A DNA stretch of 48,853 nucleotides, taken from assembly GCA_947499635.1 (NCBI GenBank), contig CANMPD010000020.1:1-48853 (forward strand). The letters are read 5' to 3'. The DNA comes from an uncultured Paracoccaceae bacterium (lineage in GTDB: Bacteria; Pseudomonadota; Alphaproteobacteria; Rhodobacterales; Rhodobacteraceae). The notes below the pieces were generated by a model. The model had not been told where the DNA came from. It did not search any database and saw nothing but the letters and a program-made list of their open reading frames with translations. Position numbers and translations under genes: made by a program. This document shows, in pieces, positions 26,190 to 36,148 of the stretch (positions are counted from its first letter, which is position 1; each line of letters opens with the position of its first letter).

Positions 26190-27506
26190 ATGCACCATTT
26201 CATCGATAGGCGCGCAAATCCAAAAGGGAAAAGTCTCGGGAACCGGCAACGGTTCCTGCGCCGAGCGCGCGAAAATATTAAAGAACGTGTGGATAAATCC
26301 ATGCGCGATAAATCCATAGGTCAAGGGGAAGGCGTGGCAAAAGGAGGGGAGGAGGTTACCATTCCCTCTCGGGGCCTTAAGGAACCCAAACTGTATCATG
26401 GTCAAGGTGGTAACCGGCGGTATGTTTTGCCGGGCAACAAGGATTATGTGGTGGGTGATACCATTGATCGCCCTCAAAGTGACGCAGGAGAGGGAGGGCG
26501 TAAGGGGTCAGAGGATGGAGAAGGCGATGACGGGTTCTCCTTTACTCTTACGCAAGATGAATATCTCCAAATCCTTTTTGACGGTCTGGAACTTCCCGAT
26601 CTCGTGGAGAAGTCAACGGTTGAAACTGAAACCATCAGCATGCGCCGGGCAGGGTTAACCACAGCTGGGACGCCTAATAACCTAAATTTGGTGCGCACCA
26701 TGCGCAATTCACTTGGACGGCGTATTGCCTTGCAACGCCCCAGTGCCGCGGCACAACGGGCATTGCTCGTGCAAATTCAGGAATTGGAGGAGGTCACCTC
26801 ACGCAACCCAAGCCAAGAAGAGATGCTGGAGGAGTTAAAGACCAAACTAGAAGCCCTGCAACGTAAGCGTCGGGTCGTTGGTTACATTGATCCGCTCGAT
26901 TTGCGCTATGACAGTTTTGTTCCTGAGAAAATCCGCAATTCACGAGCTGTAGTGTTTTGTTTGATGGACGTGTCTGGTTCTATGCAGGAGCGGGAAAAAG
27001 ATCTGGCGAAACGGTTCTTTTTACTGCTGCATCTATTTCTGTCACGCGGTTATGAACATACCGAGATCGTCTTTATTCGTCACACACATTACGCCCAAGA
27101 AGTGGATGAAGAGACGTTTTTCTATGCACGTGAAACGGGTGGAACTATCGTCTCGACGGCCCTAGAAAAAATGCAAGAGATCATCGACATGCGATATCCG
27201 CCGGACGAGTGGAATATCTATGGTGCGCAGGCGTCGGATGGTGAAAATTTTGGCAATGATTCAGTCCGGTGCCGTCAGGTGTTGACAGAAAAATTGCTGC
27301 CTATGTGCCAGTATTTTGCCTATGTCGAAATCGTTGCCGAAGATGCGCAGCGCTTGTTACGCGACCCTACGGCGGGTGAAGATCTATGGCAAAATTACCG
27401 CCAGGTCAAAGCGCAAGTTAAACATTTCGAAATGCAGCGTGTTGCCGAACCAAGTCATATCTATCCGATCTTCCGAGAGTTTTTCCTGCCCAAAGTGAAA
27501 GGATAA
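26190..27506 (+). CDS. yeaH: YeaH/DUF444 family protein with VWA-like domain
   Basis: 438 residues. The N-terminal third is basic and Gly-rich, with HFIDRRANPKGKSLGNRQRF, the family hallmark. The C-terminal part is a von Willebrand A-like domain whose metal site reads DVSGSM (D260, S262, S264). Partner of PrkA in the conserved prkA-yeaH-spoVR operon; biochemical role unknown. GGGGG precedes the ATG. It ends three bases before spoVR. Confidence 0.94.
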   Translation: MHHFIDRRANPKGKSLGNRQRFLRRARENIKERVDKSMRDKSIGQGEGVAKGGEEVTIPSRGLKEPKLYHGQGGNRRYVLPGNKDYVVGDTIDRPQSDAGEGGRKGSEDGEGDDGFSFTLTQDEYLQILFDGLELPDLVEKSTVETETISMRRAGLTTAGTPNNLNLVRTMRNSLGRRIALQRPSAAAQRALLVQIQELEEVTSRNPSQEEMLEELKTKLEALQRKRRVVGYIDPLDLRYDSFVPEKIRNSRAVVFCLMDVSGSMQEREKDLAKRFFLLLHLFLSRGYEHTEIVFIRHTHYAQEVDEETFFYARETGGTIVSTALEKMQEIIDMRYPPDEWNIYGAQASDGENFGNDSVRCRQVLTEKLLPMCQYFAYVEIVAEDAQRLLRDPTAGEDLWQNYRQVKAQVKHFEMQRVAEPSHIYPIFREFFLPKVKG

Positions 27507-27509
27507 TGC

Positions 27510-29021
27510 ATGTACGCCGCATCTACCGATACAGGATTGTTATTTCAGGGCCCTGAATGGAGTTTTGAGCTGCTTGAGAAAACACGCGAAGCTATTCAGG
27601 ATATTGCGCTGAACGATTTAGGGTTGGATGTGTATCCGAACCAAATTGAAATCATCTCAGCGGAACAAATGCTTGATGCTTACTCTTGTGTTGGGTTGCC
27701 GCTGATGTATCAGCACTGGTCTTTTGGAAAACACTTTGCGCGCGATGAGGCTTTGTATCGTACGGGGCGACAAGGTTTAGCCTATGAGATCGTTATCAAT
27801 TCAAATCCGTGCATTAGCTATAACATGGAAGAAAATACCATGGCGATGCAGACTTTGGTCATGGCGCATGCGGCCTTTGGGCATAACCATTTCTTCAAAA
27901 ATAATTACCTGTTTCAGCAATGGACGGATGCCGAAGGTATTCACGACTATTTGGCATTTGCAAAAAACTATATTGCAGCCTGCGAGGAACGATATGGTTG
28001 GGAAGCCGTTGAAGAGGTCCTGGATGCGGCCCATGCGCTTCAGACACAAGGGGTTTTTCGTTACGGGCGTCCGCCTAAACCTTCGACGGAAGAACGTGTT
28101 GCGATGGCAAAAATGCGCGAAGCGTATGAAGCTGGGCAAAGCGCACTGGATATATGGACAGATGCAACACTTGGTTTGCGTCACGAGGAAAAAGATTTGC
28201 AACAAGGAGATCTGCAAAACCGTCGTGATAACCTGAATTTGCCGCAGGAAAATATCCTGTATTTCCTTGAGAAGCACAGCCCAATCTTAGAACCATGGCA
28301 ACGTGAAATTCTGCGTATTGTACGTATGTTGGCGCAATATTTATATCCGCAGAAGCAGACAAAGGTGATGAACGAAGGTTGTGCGACTTTTGTACATTAT
28401 TACATCATTAATGAGCTGTTTGAGCAGGGTAAAATCACGCAAGGTGCACTGATGGAGATGCTGCATAGCCATACTAATGTGGTGATGCAGCCAGAGTTTG
28501 ACGATCCACGATTTGGGGGAATTAACCCATATGCGCTGGGCTTTGCTATGATGCAGGATATTCGCCGGATCTGTGAGGAACCCAGTCAGGAAGATAAGGA
28601 GTGGTTTCCTGAATTCGCGGGGAACCCTGATTGGCGAGGTGTGATGCGTGGAGCATGGGCGAACTATCGCGATGAGAGTTTTATCCAACAATATCTATCG
28701 CCGCATTTGATGCGAAAATTCAAGTTATTCACTTTGACGGATAATGAAGACAGTTCAAAAATGGTGGTCACTCAGATCCACAATCGGGCTGGGTATAAAT
28801 CTATTCGCCGGGATTTAGCACGACAATATGACTTAGCTTATGCTGAACCTGATATTCAGGTCACGGATGCTGATCTGCGTGGGGATCGTGTTTTACGTTT
28901 GACGCATACCGTGCGCGATGGGGTTCATTTGGCTGAGAAGGATAAAACAGAGGTGCTTAAACATTTGCGTCGCTTATGGGGGTATGAGGTGACGCTTGCA
29001 GCTGTGGAATATTTCACATGA
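27510..29021 (+). CDS. spoVR: SpoVR family protein
   Basis: 503 residues, full length for the family (E. coli YcgB, Bacillus SpoVR). Conserved segments QHWSFGKHF, NPCISYNMEENTMAMQTLVMAHAAFGHNHFFKNNYLF, NEGCATFVHYYI and NPYALGF are all present. In Bacillus the protein affects spore cortex formation; in Gram-negative bacteria the role is open, probably in peptidoglycan or stress adaptation. AAAGGATA precedes the ATG. It is the third gene of the operon and converges on the alcohol dehydrogenase gene. Confidence 0.95.
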   Translation: MYAASTDTGLLFQGPEWSFELLEKTREAIQDIALNDLGLDVYPNQIEIISAEQMLDAYSCVGLPLMYQHWSFGKHFARDEALYRTGRQGLAYEIVINSNPCISYNMEENTMAMQTLVMAHAAFGHNHFFKNNYLFQQWTDAEGIHDYLAFAKNYIAACEERYGWEAVEEVLDAAHALQTQGVFRYGRPPKPSTEERVAMAKMREAYEAGQSALDIWTDATLGLRHEEKDLQQGDLQNRRDNLNLPQENILYFLEKHSPILEPWQREILRIVRMLAQYLYPQKQTKVMNEGCATFVHYYIINELFEQGKITQGALMEMLHSHTNVVMQPEFDDPRFGGINPYALGFAMMQDIRRICEEPSQEDKEWFPEFAGNPDWRGVMRGAWANYRDESFIQQYLSPHLMRKFKLFTLTDNEDSSKMVVTQIHNRAGYKSIRRDLARQYDLAYAEPDIQVTDADLRGDRVLRLTHTVRDGVHLAEKDKTEVLKHLRRLWGYEVTLAAVEYFT

Positions 29022-29023
29022 AA

Positions 29024-29043
29024 CGCGCGCCATTTGGCGCGCG
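29024..29043. terminator. GC-rich hairpin between convergent spoVR and formaldehyde dehydrogenase genes
   Basis: CGCGCGCC (29024-29031) and GGCGCGCG (29036-29043) form an 8-bp perfect stem with loop ATTT, centred in the 43-base gap between the two convergent genes. T-runs are poor (TTT on the minus strand only), so it is a probable but not textbook bidirectional terminator. Confidence 0.65.
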
Positions 29044-29064
29044 CCTCGGATGTATTCAAAGTGA

Positions 29065-30177
29065 TTAGAACTCTATGACTGCGCGGATGCTTTCACCTTT
29101 GTGCATGAGGTCAAAGCCTTCGTTGATTTGATCCAGTGACAGCTTGTGTGTGATCATCGGGTCGATCTCGATCTTACCGTCCATGTACCAATCTACGATT
29201 TTAGGCACATCTGTACGTCCTGATGCGCCACCAAAGGCTGTCCCGCGCCAGACGCGTCCTGTGACCAATTGGAACGGGCGTGTAGAGATTTCAGCACCAG
29301 CAGGGGCGACACCGATGATGACGCTTTCTCCCCAACCTTTGTGCGATGCTTCTAGTGCCGCGCGCATGACTGTGACATTGCCGGTCGCATCAAATGTGTA
29401 GTCCGCGCCACCGCCGGTGAGCTCGACAAGATGTGCAACCAGATCCCCTTCGACTTCTGAGGGGTTAACATAATCGGTCATCCCAAAACGCGTTGCCATC
29501 TCGACTTTGCTGGGGTTGAGATCAACGCCCACAATCTGATTTGCGCCGGCAAGACGTAGGCCTTGGATAACATTCAAGCCAATGCCGCCCAGACCAAACA
29601 CAATTGCGGAGGAGCCTATTTCGACCTTTGCTGTGTTGATCACTGCGCCGATGCCCGTGGTGACGCCGCAACCGATATAGCAGACTTTGTCAAACGGAGC
29701 ATCGTTGCGAATTTTGGCCAGTGCGATTTCAGGCACGACCGTGTGATTAGCAAAGGTGGAACAGCCCATGTAGTGGTGGATTGGGGTGCCATCCAGCATC
29801 GAGAACCGGGTGGTGCCATCCGGGAGCAAGCCTTGGCCTTGAGTGCTGCGAATTTTCTGGCACAGGTTGGTTTTTGGGTTTAGGCAGTATTCGCATTCGC
29901 GACATTCGGGTGTGTAAAGCGGGATAACGTGGTCGCCAACCTCAAGGCTTGTGACGCCTTCGCCGACTTCGATGACGACGCCAGCACCTTCGTGCCCTAA
30001 AATCGCTGGAAAAATACCTTCGGGGTCATCGCCGGAACGGGTGAATTCATCCGTATGGCACAGGCCGGTTGCTTTGACTTCGATCAGAACTTCACCTTTA
30101 CGAGGACCTTCGAGATTAACGTCCATCACTTCTAGGGGCTTGCCTGGAGCCATGGCGACTGCGGCACGGGTTCTCAT
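29065..30177 (-). CDS. adhC: S-(hydroxymethyl)glutathione dehydrogenase / class III alcohol dehydrogenase
   Basis: 370 residues from the ATG at 30177 (ATG at 30180 is equally possible). An in-frame start at 30225 would add 16 residues unlike the family, and AGGA lies just before the ATG pair. Zinc-containing medium-chain dehydrogenase: catalytic zinc ligands in GLCHTDEF and GHEGAG, structural zinc in the CRECEYC...C cluster, NAD-binding [12 protein letters not shown]. It oxidises S-hydroxymethylglutathione (formaldehyde plus glutathione) to S-formylglutathione with NAD, and also reduces S-nitrosoglutathione. The usual downstream S-formylglutathione hydrolase gene is not present in the window. 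It is transcribed divergently from the copper ATPase. Confidence 0.95.
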   Translation of the reverse strand: MRTRAAVAMAPGKPLEVMDVNLEGPRKGEVLIEVKATGLCHTDEFTRSGDDPEGIFPAILGHEGAGVVIEVGEGVTSLEVGDHVIPLYTPECRECEYCLNPKTNLCQKIRSTQGQGLLPDGTTRFSMLDGTPIHHYMGCSTFANHTVVPEIALAKIRNDAPFDKVCYIGCGVTTGIGAVINTAKVEIGSSAIVFGLGGIGLNVIQGLRLAGANQIVGVDLNPSKVEMATRFGMTDYVNPSEVEGDLVAHLVELTGGGADYTFDATGNVTVMRAALEASHKGWGESVIIGVAPAGAEISTRPFQLVTGRVWRGTAFGGASGRTDVPKIVDWYMDGKIEIDPMITHKLSLDQINEGFDLMHKGESIRAVIEF

Positions 30178-30449
30178 CATTTTGCTATCCTCATTTTGGC
30201 TGAAAGGCTGTTTGTGCGCCGCCACCCATACAGGTAAGGCGCTTTCATGCCTTATATGAATGATCCATAAAATCGTTGGAAGCTAAATCCGACGATAATC
30301 CATAAACTTGCGCCAGTGTTTGACTTAGAGATCGCGATAACGGCGCATCCGCGCGCAAGTGTCGCGCCTGTTGAACTGGTGCTTGACCTTGCCGCCTTGT
30401 CGGGCGCAAATCAGTGTAATCCTATTTAGAAGCCGTATCAAAGGTAAGT

Positions 30450-32744
30450 ATGATGACAGAGCTGGCAAGCCTCGACGCGACTCGAGAGGTCCACCTTTCT
30501 TTACGGGGGCTTAGCTGTGCGGGATGTGTCGGTCGTGCGGAACGTGCTTTGGCCGCCGTGCCGGGGGTGGGGACTGTTGTCGTCAATCTTGCCACAACAA
30601 AAGCACAAGTAACATATAAGCAAGGCGCGCCTGTTGATGCATTGACCGACGCGTTGGAAGTCGCAGGCTATCCTGCACAACAGGTCAAGGATGACGATTA
30701 TCGTTTGCCAAATGTCGAGACAGGGCAACGGTTGATGCCGGTTGTGTTCGCTGCCGTGTTGGCGTTGCCGTTGATCGTTATTGAAATGGGAGGGCATATC
30801 TACCCACCGTTTCATGACGGGCTTACTCAGGTGTTCGGGCATACTGCCTTGTTATGGTTGCAGTTTGTGCTGGCGACGGCGGTTTTACTAGGGCCTGGTC
30901 GGGTATTTTTTGCGACAGGCTTTCGGGCTTTGTTACGTGCAGCGCCTGATATGAATACGCTTGTTGCTGCGGGGACTGGTGCCGCGTGGAGCTATTCGGT
31001 TCTTGCGATTGTGGCCCCCAATATGTTTCCGCATGGCGCGGCCCAAGTGTATTTTGAAGCTATCGCCGTTGTGGTGACGCTTGTCCTGTTGGGGCGTTGG
31101 CTTGAGGCGCGCGCCAAGGGTCAAACCGGGGATGCCATCCGCGCGCTTTTGGATCTGCAGCCAAGCTTTGCCGAGTTGATTGATGAGGCGGGGGAAACCC
31201 GCAAAATCGCCTCTGACGAGGTCACCGTTGGTATGCGCTTACGTCTGCGCCCAGGGGCACGAGTTCCGGTCGACGGAATCGTGCTAAGTGGTGAGGGGGC
31301 CGTAGATGAAAGTCTGCTGACCGGGGAAGCTATGCCTGTTGAGAAATCCGTGGGTGCGTCTCTTGCTGCTGGATCGGTAAATGGGTCTTCGGTATTGGAT
31401 TTTGAGGCGACGCGCGTGGGGCAGGACAGCACTGTGGCGCGGATCGTCCGTATGGTGAACAATGCGCAGGGGAGCAAATTGCCAGTTCAGGCCTTGGTGG
31501 ATCAAGTCACACTATGGTTCGTACCTGTTATTATGGGGCTGGCCGTAATGGTTGCGCTGGCTTGGCTTGTTTTTGGTCCTGATCCTTCTTTGTCCTATGC
31601 ATTGGTGACAGGAGTCTGTGTCCTAATTATTGCATGCCCCTGCGCTATGGGGCTTGCGACACCGATATCGGTTATGGTGGCGTTAGGGCGTGCTGCGCAG
31701 TTTGGGGTGTTGTTTCGCAAGGGTGATGCATTGCAACGTTTGCGCAATGCGCGTGTTATGGTCTTTGACAAGACCGGTACGTTAACCAAAGGCAAGCCAG
31801 AACTGGTGCATGTTTCTGTGGCCCAGGGCGTCGATAAGGCCGAAGTTCTCTCCTTGGTCGCTGCGGTTGAGGCACAGTCAGAGCATCCTATTGCACATGC
31901 TTTTCTACGTGGTTTGTCTGAACGCACCGAAACGCCGCTTTTACAAGCGGATCATGTGCGAGCAATTCCAGGCCAGGGGGTTGAAGCTTTGGTCGAAGGG
32001 CAGGTCATTTCTGTTGGCTCGGCGCGTTTGATGGCTGCTCGTGGGTATTCTATCGAGGCGTTTGCATCGGATGTGAGCCAATGGCAGGCGGCAGGAGAAA
32101 CGATTCTTTATGCCGCACAGGCTGGGGTCGTCGTTGCAGCGTTATCGGTTGCTGATGTGGTCAAACCTGATGCGCGCGCGGCGTTGGCTGCACTAAAGCA
32201 AGCTGGGATTACACCTGTTATGCTGACGGGAGATACTGAGAAAACGGCTCAGGCGATTGCTGCACAACTTGGAATTTCACAAGTGTATGCAGATTGTTTG
32301 CCGGAAGATAAGCAAGAAACTCTCGCACAGCTGCAATCGGAATACGGAGTGGTGGGCTTTGTTGGAGATGGAATTAATGATGCTCCAGCATTGGCGCTTG
32401 CTGATGTGAGCCTCGCGATTAGAGGCGGGGCAGATGTTGCTGTCGAGACGGCAGATGTGATTCTATCTGGGCAAGACCATGGCGTGATTGGCGTCGTTCG
32501 TGCAGTCGAGATGAGCCGGGCAGCAATGGCGAATATTCGTCAAAACTTGTTTTGGGCCTTTGGGTATAATGTCGTATTGATCCCGGTTGCTGCTGGTGTA
32601 CTCGTCCCTTTTGGTGGTCCGCTTTTGTCGCCTGCGCTAGGGGGGGCTGCAATGGCATTGTCGAGTGTTTTCGTGGTCAGCAATGCCTTGCGTTTACATC
32701 GCTTTAATCCTGCTCCTTTGAGCGTAGACGACGCAACCGGCTAG
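30450..32744 (+). CDS. copA: Copper-type P1B heavy-metal ATPase
   Basis: 764 residues. One N-terminal heavy-metal-associated domain with CAGC (C23, C26), eight membrane helices, the actuator with LLTGEAMPVEK, the membrane metal motif CPC (396-398), phosphorylation motif DKTGTLT (D440), SEHPIA and GDGINDAPALA. CPC together with the C-terminal membrane NxxxY and MxxxS-like residues (GYNVVLIP, AMALSSVFVVSN) indicate P1B-1 type Cu(I) export. It uses ATP to move copper across the inner membrane. Two adjacent ATG codons (30450, 30453) can start it. A CueR-like operator was sought in the upstream 270 bp and not found. Confidence 0.93.
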   Translation: MMTELASLDATREVHLSLRGLSCAGCVGRAERALAAVPGVGTVVVNLATTKAQVTYKQGAPVDALTDALEVAGYPAQQVKDDDYRLPNVETGQRLMPVVFAAVLALPLIVIEMGGHIYPPFHDGLTQVFGHTALLWLQFVLATAVLLGPGRVFFATGFRALLRAAPDMNTLVAAGTGAAWSYSVLAIVAPNMFPHGAAQVYFEAIAVVVTLVLLGRWLEARAKGQTGDAIRALLDLQPSFAELIDEAGETRKIASDEVTVGMRLRLRPGARVPVDGIVLSGEGAVDESLLTGEAMPVEKSVGASLAAGSVNGSSVLDFEATRVGQDSTVARIVRMVNNAQGSKLPVQALVDQVTLWFVPVIMGLAVMVALAWLVFGPDPSLSYALVTGVCVLIIACPCAMGLATPISVMVALGRAAQFGVLFRKGDALQRLRNARVMVFDKTGTLTKGKPELVHVSVAQGVDKAEVLSLVAAVEAQSEHPIAHAFLRGLSERTETPLLQADHVRAIPGQGVEALVEGQVISVGSARLMAARGYSIEAFASDVSQWQAAGETILYAAQAGVVVAALSVADVVKPDARAALAALKQAGITPVMLTGDTEKTAQAIAAQLGISQVYADCLPEDKQETLAQLQSEYGVVGFVGDGINDAPALALADVSLAIRGGADVAVETADVILSGQDHGVIGVVRAVEMSRAAMANIRQNLFWAFGYNVVLIPVAAGVLVPFGGPLLSPALGGAAMALSSVFVVSNALRLHRFNPAPLSVDDATG

Positions 32745-33206
32745 AATTGACCTGATCAGCTTTCGCGTTTCGCGTGAACATGTGCGAACCAGCGAATCCC
32801 ACAGGCGGACGTCAGTCTCGGCTGCGCGTCAGCAGTTTACACGAATGCTACTTCATTTGACTGGAGAGGGCGCTCGTTGCTTTGGCATGGCTGTCTTACA
32901 CTGCATACGAGTGGGCGATGGTTCATCCAATATCGCTTGCGGTAACCGTCGTGTATTTTAAATGTTAAGTTTTAGATCCAATTTAACAGGAGCTATTTGA
33001 TTTTTTAAAGGTAGCTTGAATATAATAACAACCTATGGTTTATATATGTTGTGGTATTTTTTTGTGTATTTTATGGGGAGGATGTTGAGAAAGGGATTTG
33101 AAAAAGGGAAAAATATGTCTGTACCTTTGTAAGCCTAGTTTTGGTTGTTTTGAAAAATGACCTGAAATTAGGGTCGGTTGGTTTGTGATTCAAGGTGAGT
33201 ATTGAG
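32745..33206. other. Spacer between copA and the TPR regulator gene
   Basis: 462 bases, strongly AT-rich from about 32960 on, no supported gene and no convincing terminator. It must hold the regulator's promoter. AAGG at 33192-33195 is the likely ribosome binding site. Confidence 0.5.
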
Positions 33207-34874
33207 ATGGTTACAGTATTGAAAATAAAAAGATTTGGAGCTTTCGGTGTCTTTACCGCAGCTGGGGATGAATTGCTGTTAGGGGCAAAGCATCAGGCAT
33301 TGATGGCTTTACTTGTCACCGCGGAAAATGGAATTCGGACTCGTGCATTTCTTGAAAATACGCTTTGGAGTTTTGCGCAACCAGAGCAAGCGAAGGCAAG
33401 CCTTCGAACTGCTTTATCAACTTTGCGGAGACATATTGGATACGAGGCTTCACAGCTTTTGAGTGCAAACCGCGAGCGTGTTATTTTTAATTTGGATCAC
33501 GTTGAAATGATTGATGACCCATCTAAAGGTGCGTTTATGGAAGGGTTTGAGCTACCTCATGAAGCTGTCTTTGCAGACTGGATTACGGAGGTTCGAAAGA
33601 AGTACCGAGCGCTTGACGTACAGGGGCAGGCTTCCCGCGAGGCTACGTCCTATCAGCGAAAATACGTGACTTCGGATGCGCTTTTGCCATCGATTGCTGT
33701 ATTGCCATTTGCACATCGTACACCAGGTGAAGCCGAGACGTCCTTAGGGTCAATTGTTGCGGAAGAGTTGTCTCGCCAATTGTCGCGAAGCCAGGCCTTT
33801 TCGGTAATGTCTTTTCTTGCCTCGCAACATCTCACATCTGTTGATCTAAGAGCGACTGAAATTTCTCAATTTGCGCAGGTGAACTATCTTGTATCTGGCG
33901 GTGTATGCCTGCGCGGTGACAATTTAATTGTGCAGGTTGACTTGCATGATGCGCAAAGAGAAACGGTGATTTGGTCACGGGAATTTCAAGGCAGCTTGTC
34001 GAATGTCATGATGGGAAGTTCGACAGCTTTGCGTGATGTGACAGGGCAAATCGGCCAAACTGTTGTGGGCGAGGCTATTCGTCTCGTTGGATTTAAGCCA
34101 CTTTCGAACCTCGATAACCACACCTTGTTGATGGCTGCGATTGTCATGATGCAATCCACTGATCTGGAGCGTTTCAACAAGGCGCATGAGGTGCTTACGA
34201 CACTGATGGAACGTGAGGCACAGCATCCTGCTGTTTTAGCCTGGGCAGGTATCTGGCATGTAATTCGCGTGCAACGAGGTCTCTCGCAGGATCGCGGGCG
34301 AGACCGGTTGATGGCTGAAAATCTAGCAGAAACAGCTTTGGTTCAAGATCCAGCTTTTGCGCTGGCACATACGCTGCGGGGAATGATTTATAGTCATCTA
34401 ACCTTTGATTTCGCCAGCGCAGAGGCATCTTATGATTTGGCGCTACGAGATAATCCAAACGAAGCGTTGGCTCTGTTGATGAAAGGAGCGACGCGTGCAC
34501 TACAAGGAGAGACTGCCGAGGCCATTGCGTTGACGGAAAAGGCGCGTCGCCTTAGTCCGATCGGACCTCAGCGCTATTATTTCGATTCCTTCGCTGCATC
34601 CGTTAATTTAGCGGCGCGAGATTATGAACGCGCGATCGAGCTTGCAGATCGATCTCTCGAAGATAACGCGGTGTTTCCGTCAAGCCTAAGTACAAAGGCG
34701 ATAGCTTTGCAATTGTCAGGACGTACAAAGGAAGCGCGTGACGTCGTTGTATCTTTGTTGAGATCAACACCAAGCTTTTCGATCACTCAATATATGGAAG
34801 AGGCAGCCTGTGCCCGTTCCGCTTTAGTTGGTGATTGGGTTGGCGCATTGCGGGAAGCTGGTGTACCGGACTGA
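33207..34874 (+). CDS. Winged-helix regulator with TolB/FlgO-like and TPR regions
   Basis: 555 residues from the ATG at 33207, with AAGGTGAG upstream; a GTG at 33195 would add four residues and overlap that site. Residues about 1-95 resemble the OmpR/BTAD-type DNA-binding domain of SARP-like regulators (ALMALLVTAENGIRTRAFL...LWS...ASLRTALSTLRR). About 160-260 match the segment often called TolB-like or FlgO-like (SIAVLPFAH...EELSRQLSR...YLVSGGVCLRG...VQVDLHDAQRETVIWSREF). The rest is helical repeats of TPR type with two clear units near 385-450. No membrane segment, so a cytosolic regulator. Targets are unknown; neighbouring copA and the island are possibilities only by position. Confidence 0.85.
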   Translation: MVTVLKIKRFGAFGVFTAAGDELLLGAKHQALMALLVTAENGIRTRAFLENTLWSFAQPEQAKASLRTALSTLRRHIGYEASQLLSANRERVIFNLDHVEMIDDPSKGAFMEGFELPHEAVFADWITEVRKKYRALDVQGQASREATSYQRKYVTSDALLPSIAVLPFAHRTPGEAETSLGSIVAEELSRQLSRSQAFSVMSFLASQHLTSVDLRATEISQFAQVNYLVSGGVCLRGDNLIVQVDLHDAQRETVIWSREFQGSLSNVMMGSSTALRDVTGQIGQTVVGEAIRLVGFKPLSNLDNHTLLMAAIVMMQSTDLERFNKAHEVLTTLMEREAQHPAVLAWAGIWHVIRVQRGLSQDRGRDRLMAENLAETALVQDPAFALAHTLRGMIYSHLTFDFASAEASYDLALRDNPNEALALLMKGATRALQGETAEAIALTEKARRLSPIGPQRYYFDSFAASVNLAARDYERAIELADRSLEDNAVFPSSLSTKAIALQLSGRTKEARDVVVSLLRSTPSFSITQYMEEAACARSALVGDWVGALREAGVPD

Positions 34875-35066
34875 GGTTGGTGGAGGTAATGTTTCTTTAA
34901 TAAAACAACAGTTTCGGATCCTGTCGTTAGTTTCTTTCGTCATATTGGCGTTGAAAATACATATGTGTTTTGAGTTGAGTGGTTTCTGCAAAAAGAATGC
35001 AGTTTTTTTGCAAAAACCCTCTTGCGGCTCCGCTCAACACCGACTAGAAACCGCTTCACCAAATGC

Positions 35067-35141
35067 TGGGATGTAGCCAAGTGGTAAGGCAACTGTTTTT
35101 GGTACAGTGTACCGTAGGTTCGAATCCTACCATCCCAGCCA
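35067..35141 (+). tRNA. tRNA-Gln (anticodon TTG)
   Basis: 75 bases with the CCA end encoded. Acceptor stem TGGGATG/CATCCCA, D-arm GCC...GGC, anticodon arm ACTGT-TTTTGGT-ACAGT with anticodon TTG, variable loop, T-arm with GGTTCGAATCC, discriminator G. It reads CAA/CAG. A T-run (35142-35146) follows at once and may end transcription. The accessory-looking region that follows suggests that its 3' end served as an integration site, but no repeat of the 3' end was found in the window. Confidence 0.96.
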
Positions 35142-35386
35142 TTTTTACCCAATTTGTGCCGTCTAGCTTGGATTTAGATTTATCCAGCTTGAAAACGCAT
35201 TTTGTCCAGCCTAGACTTATACTTCGAGCGATGTAAGCACCTGAGCTGTCGAGCGTCTTCCATTGACGCGCGGCGCAAAAAAACCCTTTGAGACGTGAAA
35301 GTCATTGCGTTTCGGTTTTTCTGATCCCGGAATTGCCGCGCTTGAACGCTCCAGCTACTCTTCTCTCAAAATAGATGAGGAAGCCG

Positions 35387-35941
35387 ATGGCCCATTGGTA
35401 CACAGCAGATACGCATTTCGGCCACTCCCGGATCATCGAATTCTGCAAACGCTCCTATCGTTCAACCGAAGATATGAACGCAGCGCTGATCCGAAACCTC
35501 CAAAACTGCGTCGGGTTTGACGATGACCTCTGGATTCTCGGCGATTTCGCCTTTGGACAGTCGGCAGATGCGGCACGGTTCGAAAACTGGTTTCACCAAA
35601 TTCCCGGTCGCAAGCATCTGATTGTGGGCAATCACGACGATGAAGCAGTGGCCCTGCTGCCCTGGGACAGTATCGCAGACCTGAAGGAGATCAAAGATGG
35701 CGCGCAGTCACTGGTGCTGTGTCACTATCCGATGATCACCTGGAACGGCGCGCGCCGGGGCGCGTTGCAGCTTTTTGGCCATGTCCACGATCAATGGGCA
35801 GGCTCACGCAACAGCGTCAACGTTGGCGTCGACCAATGGGAATTTCGCCCAATTCAAATCAACGACATCCAGCGCCGCGCAAAGAAGCTGCCCGTGAACA
35901 AACATTGGTGCGACGTTGAGCACGGCAACGAACTAGATTGA
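35387..35941 (+). CDS. Small metallophosphoesterase
   Basis: 184 residues from the ATG at 35387, chosen because GAGGAA sits just upstream; an ATG at 35375 is possible. All calcineurin-like phosphoesterase motifs are present in order: YTADTHFGH (D-x-H), ILGDFAFG (GD), VGNHDD (GNHD), LCHYPM (H) and LFGHVHD (GHxH). It would bind two metal ions. The compact size and spacing match stand-alone metallophosphoesterases often found on phages and plasmids; the substrate is unknown. It is the first gene after tRNA-Gln and just upstream of an insertion sequence, so it probably belongs to the acquired segment. Confidence 0.88.
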   Translation: MAHWYTADTHFGHSRIIEFCKRSYRSTEDMNAALIRNLQNCVGFDDDLWILGDFAFGQSADAARFENWFHQIPGRKHLIVGNHDDEAVALLPWDSIADLKEIKDGAQSLVLCHYPMITWNGARRGALQLFGHVHDQWAGSRNSVNVGVDQWEFRPIQINDIQRRAKKLPVNKHWCDVEHGNELD

Positions 35942-36148
35942 GCGACCTTCCCGGGCGCGCCCCTCGTTCATCACTCCCCCCATGTCGATCAGGGAGATCT
36001 ATGCCCTCATAACCACCCCACAATTGCTCATTACGTCTGAGATGTGCGGCCACGCCTTGTTGGAGAGGGCGAATTCTGTTGAAAAACTCTTCCTTGATTG
36101 AGTCCCCATTCGCTGATTCAATTCCTTTATTGGTTGGAGGATTTGGCG

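Noticed and set aside
30226-30449. CueR/MerR-type operator upstream of copA
   Set aside because: A TTGACC is present near 30390, but the expected long-spacer dyad of a copper-responsive MerR regulator could not be found.
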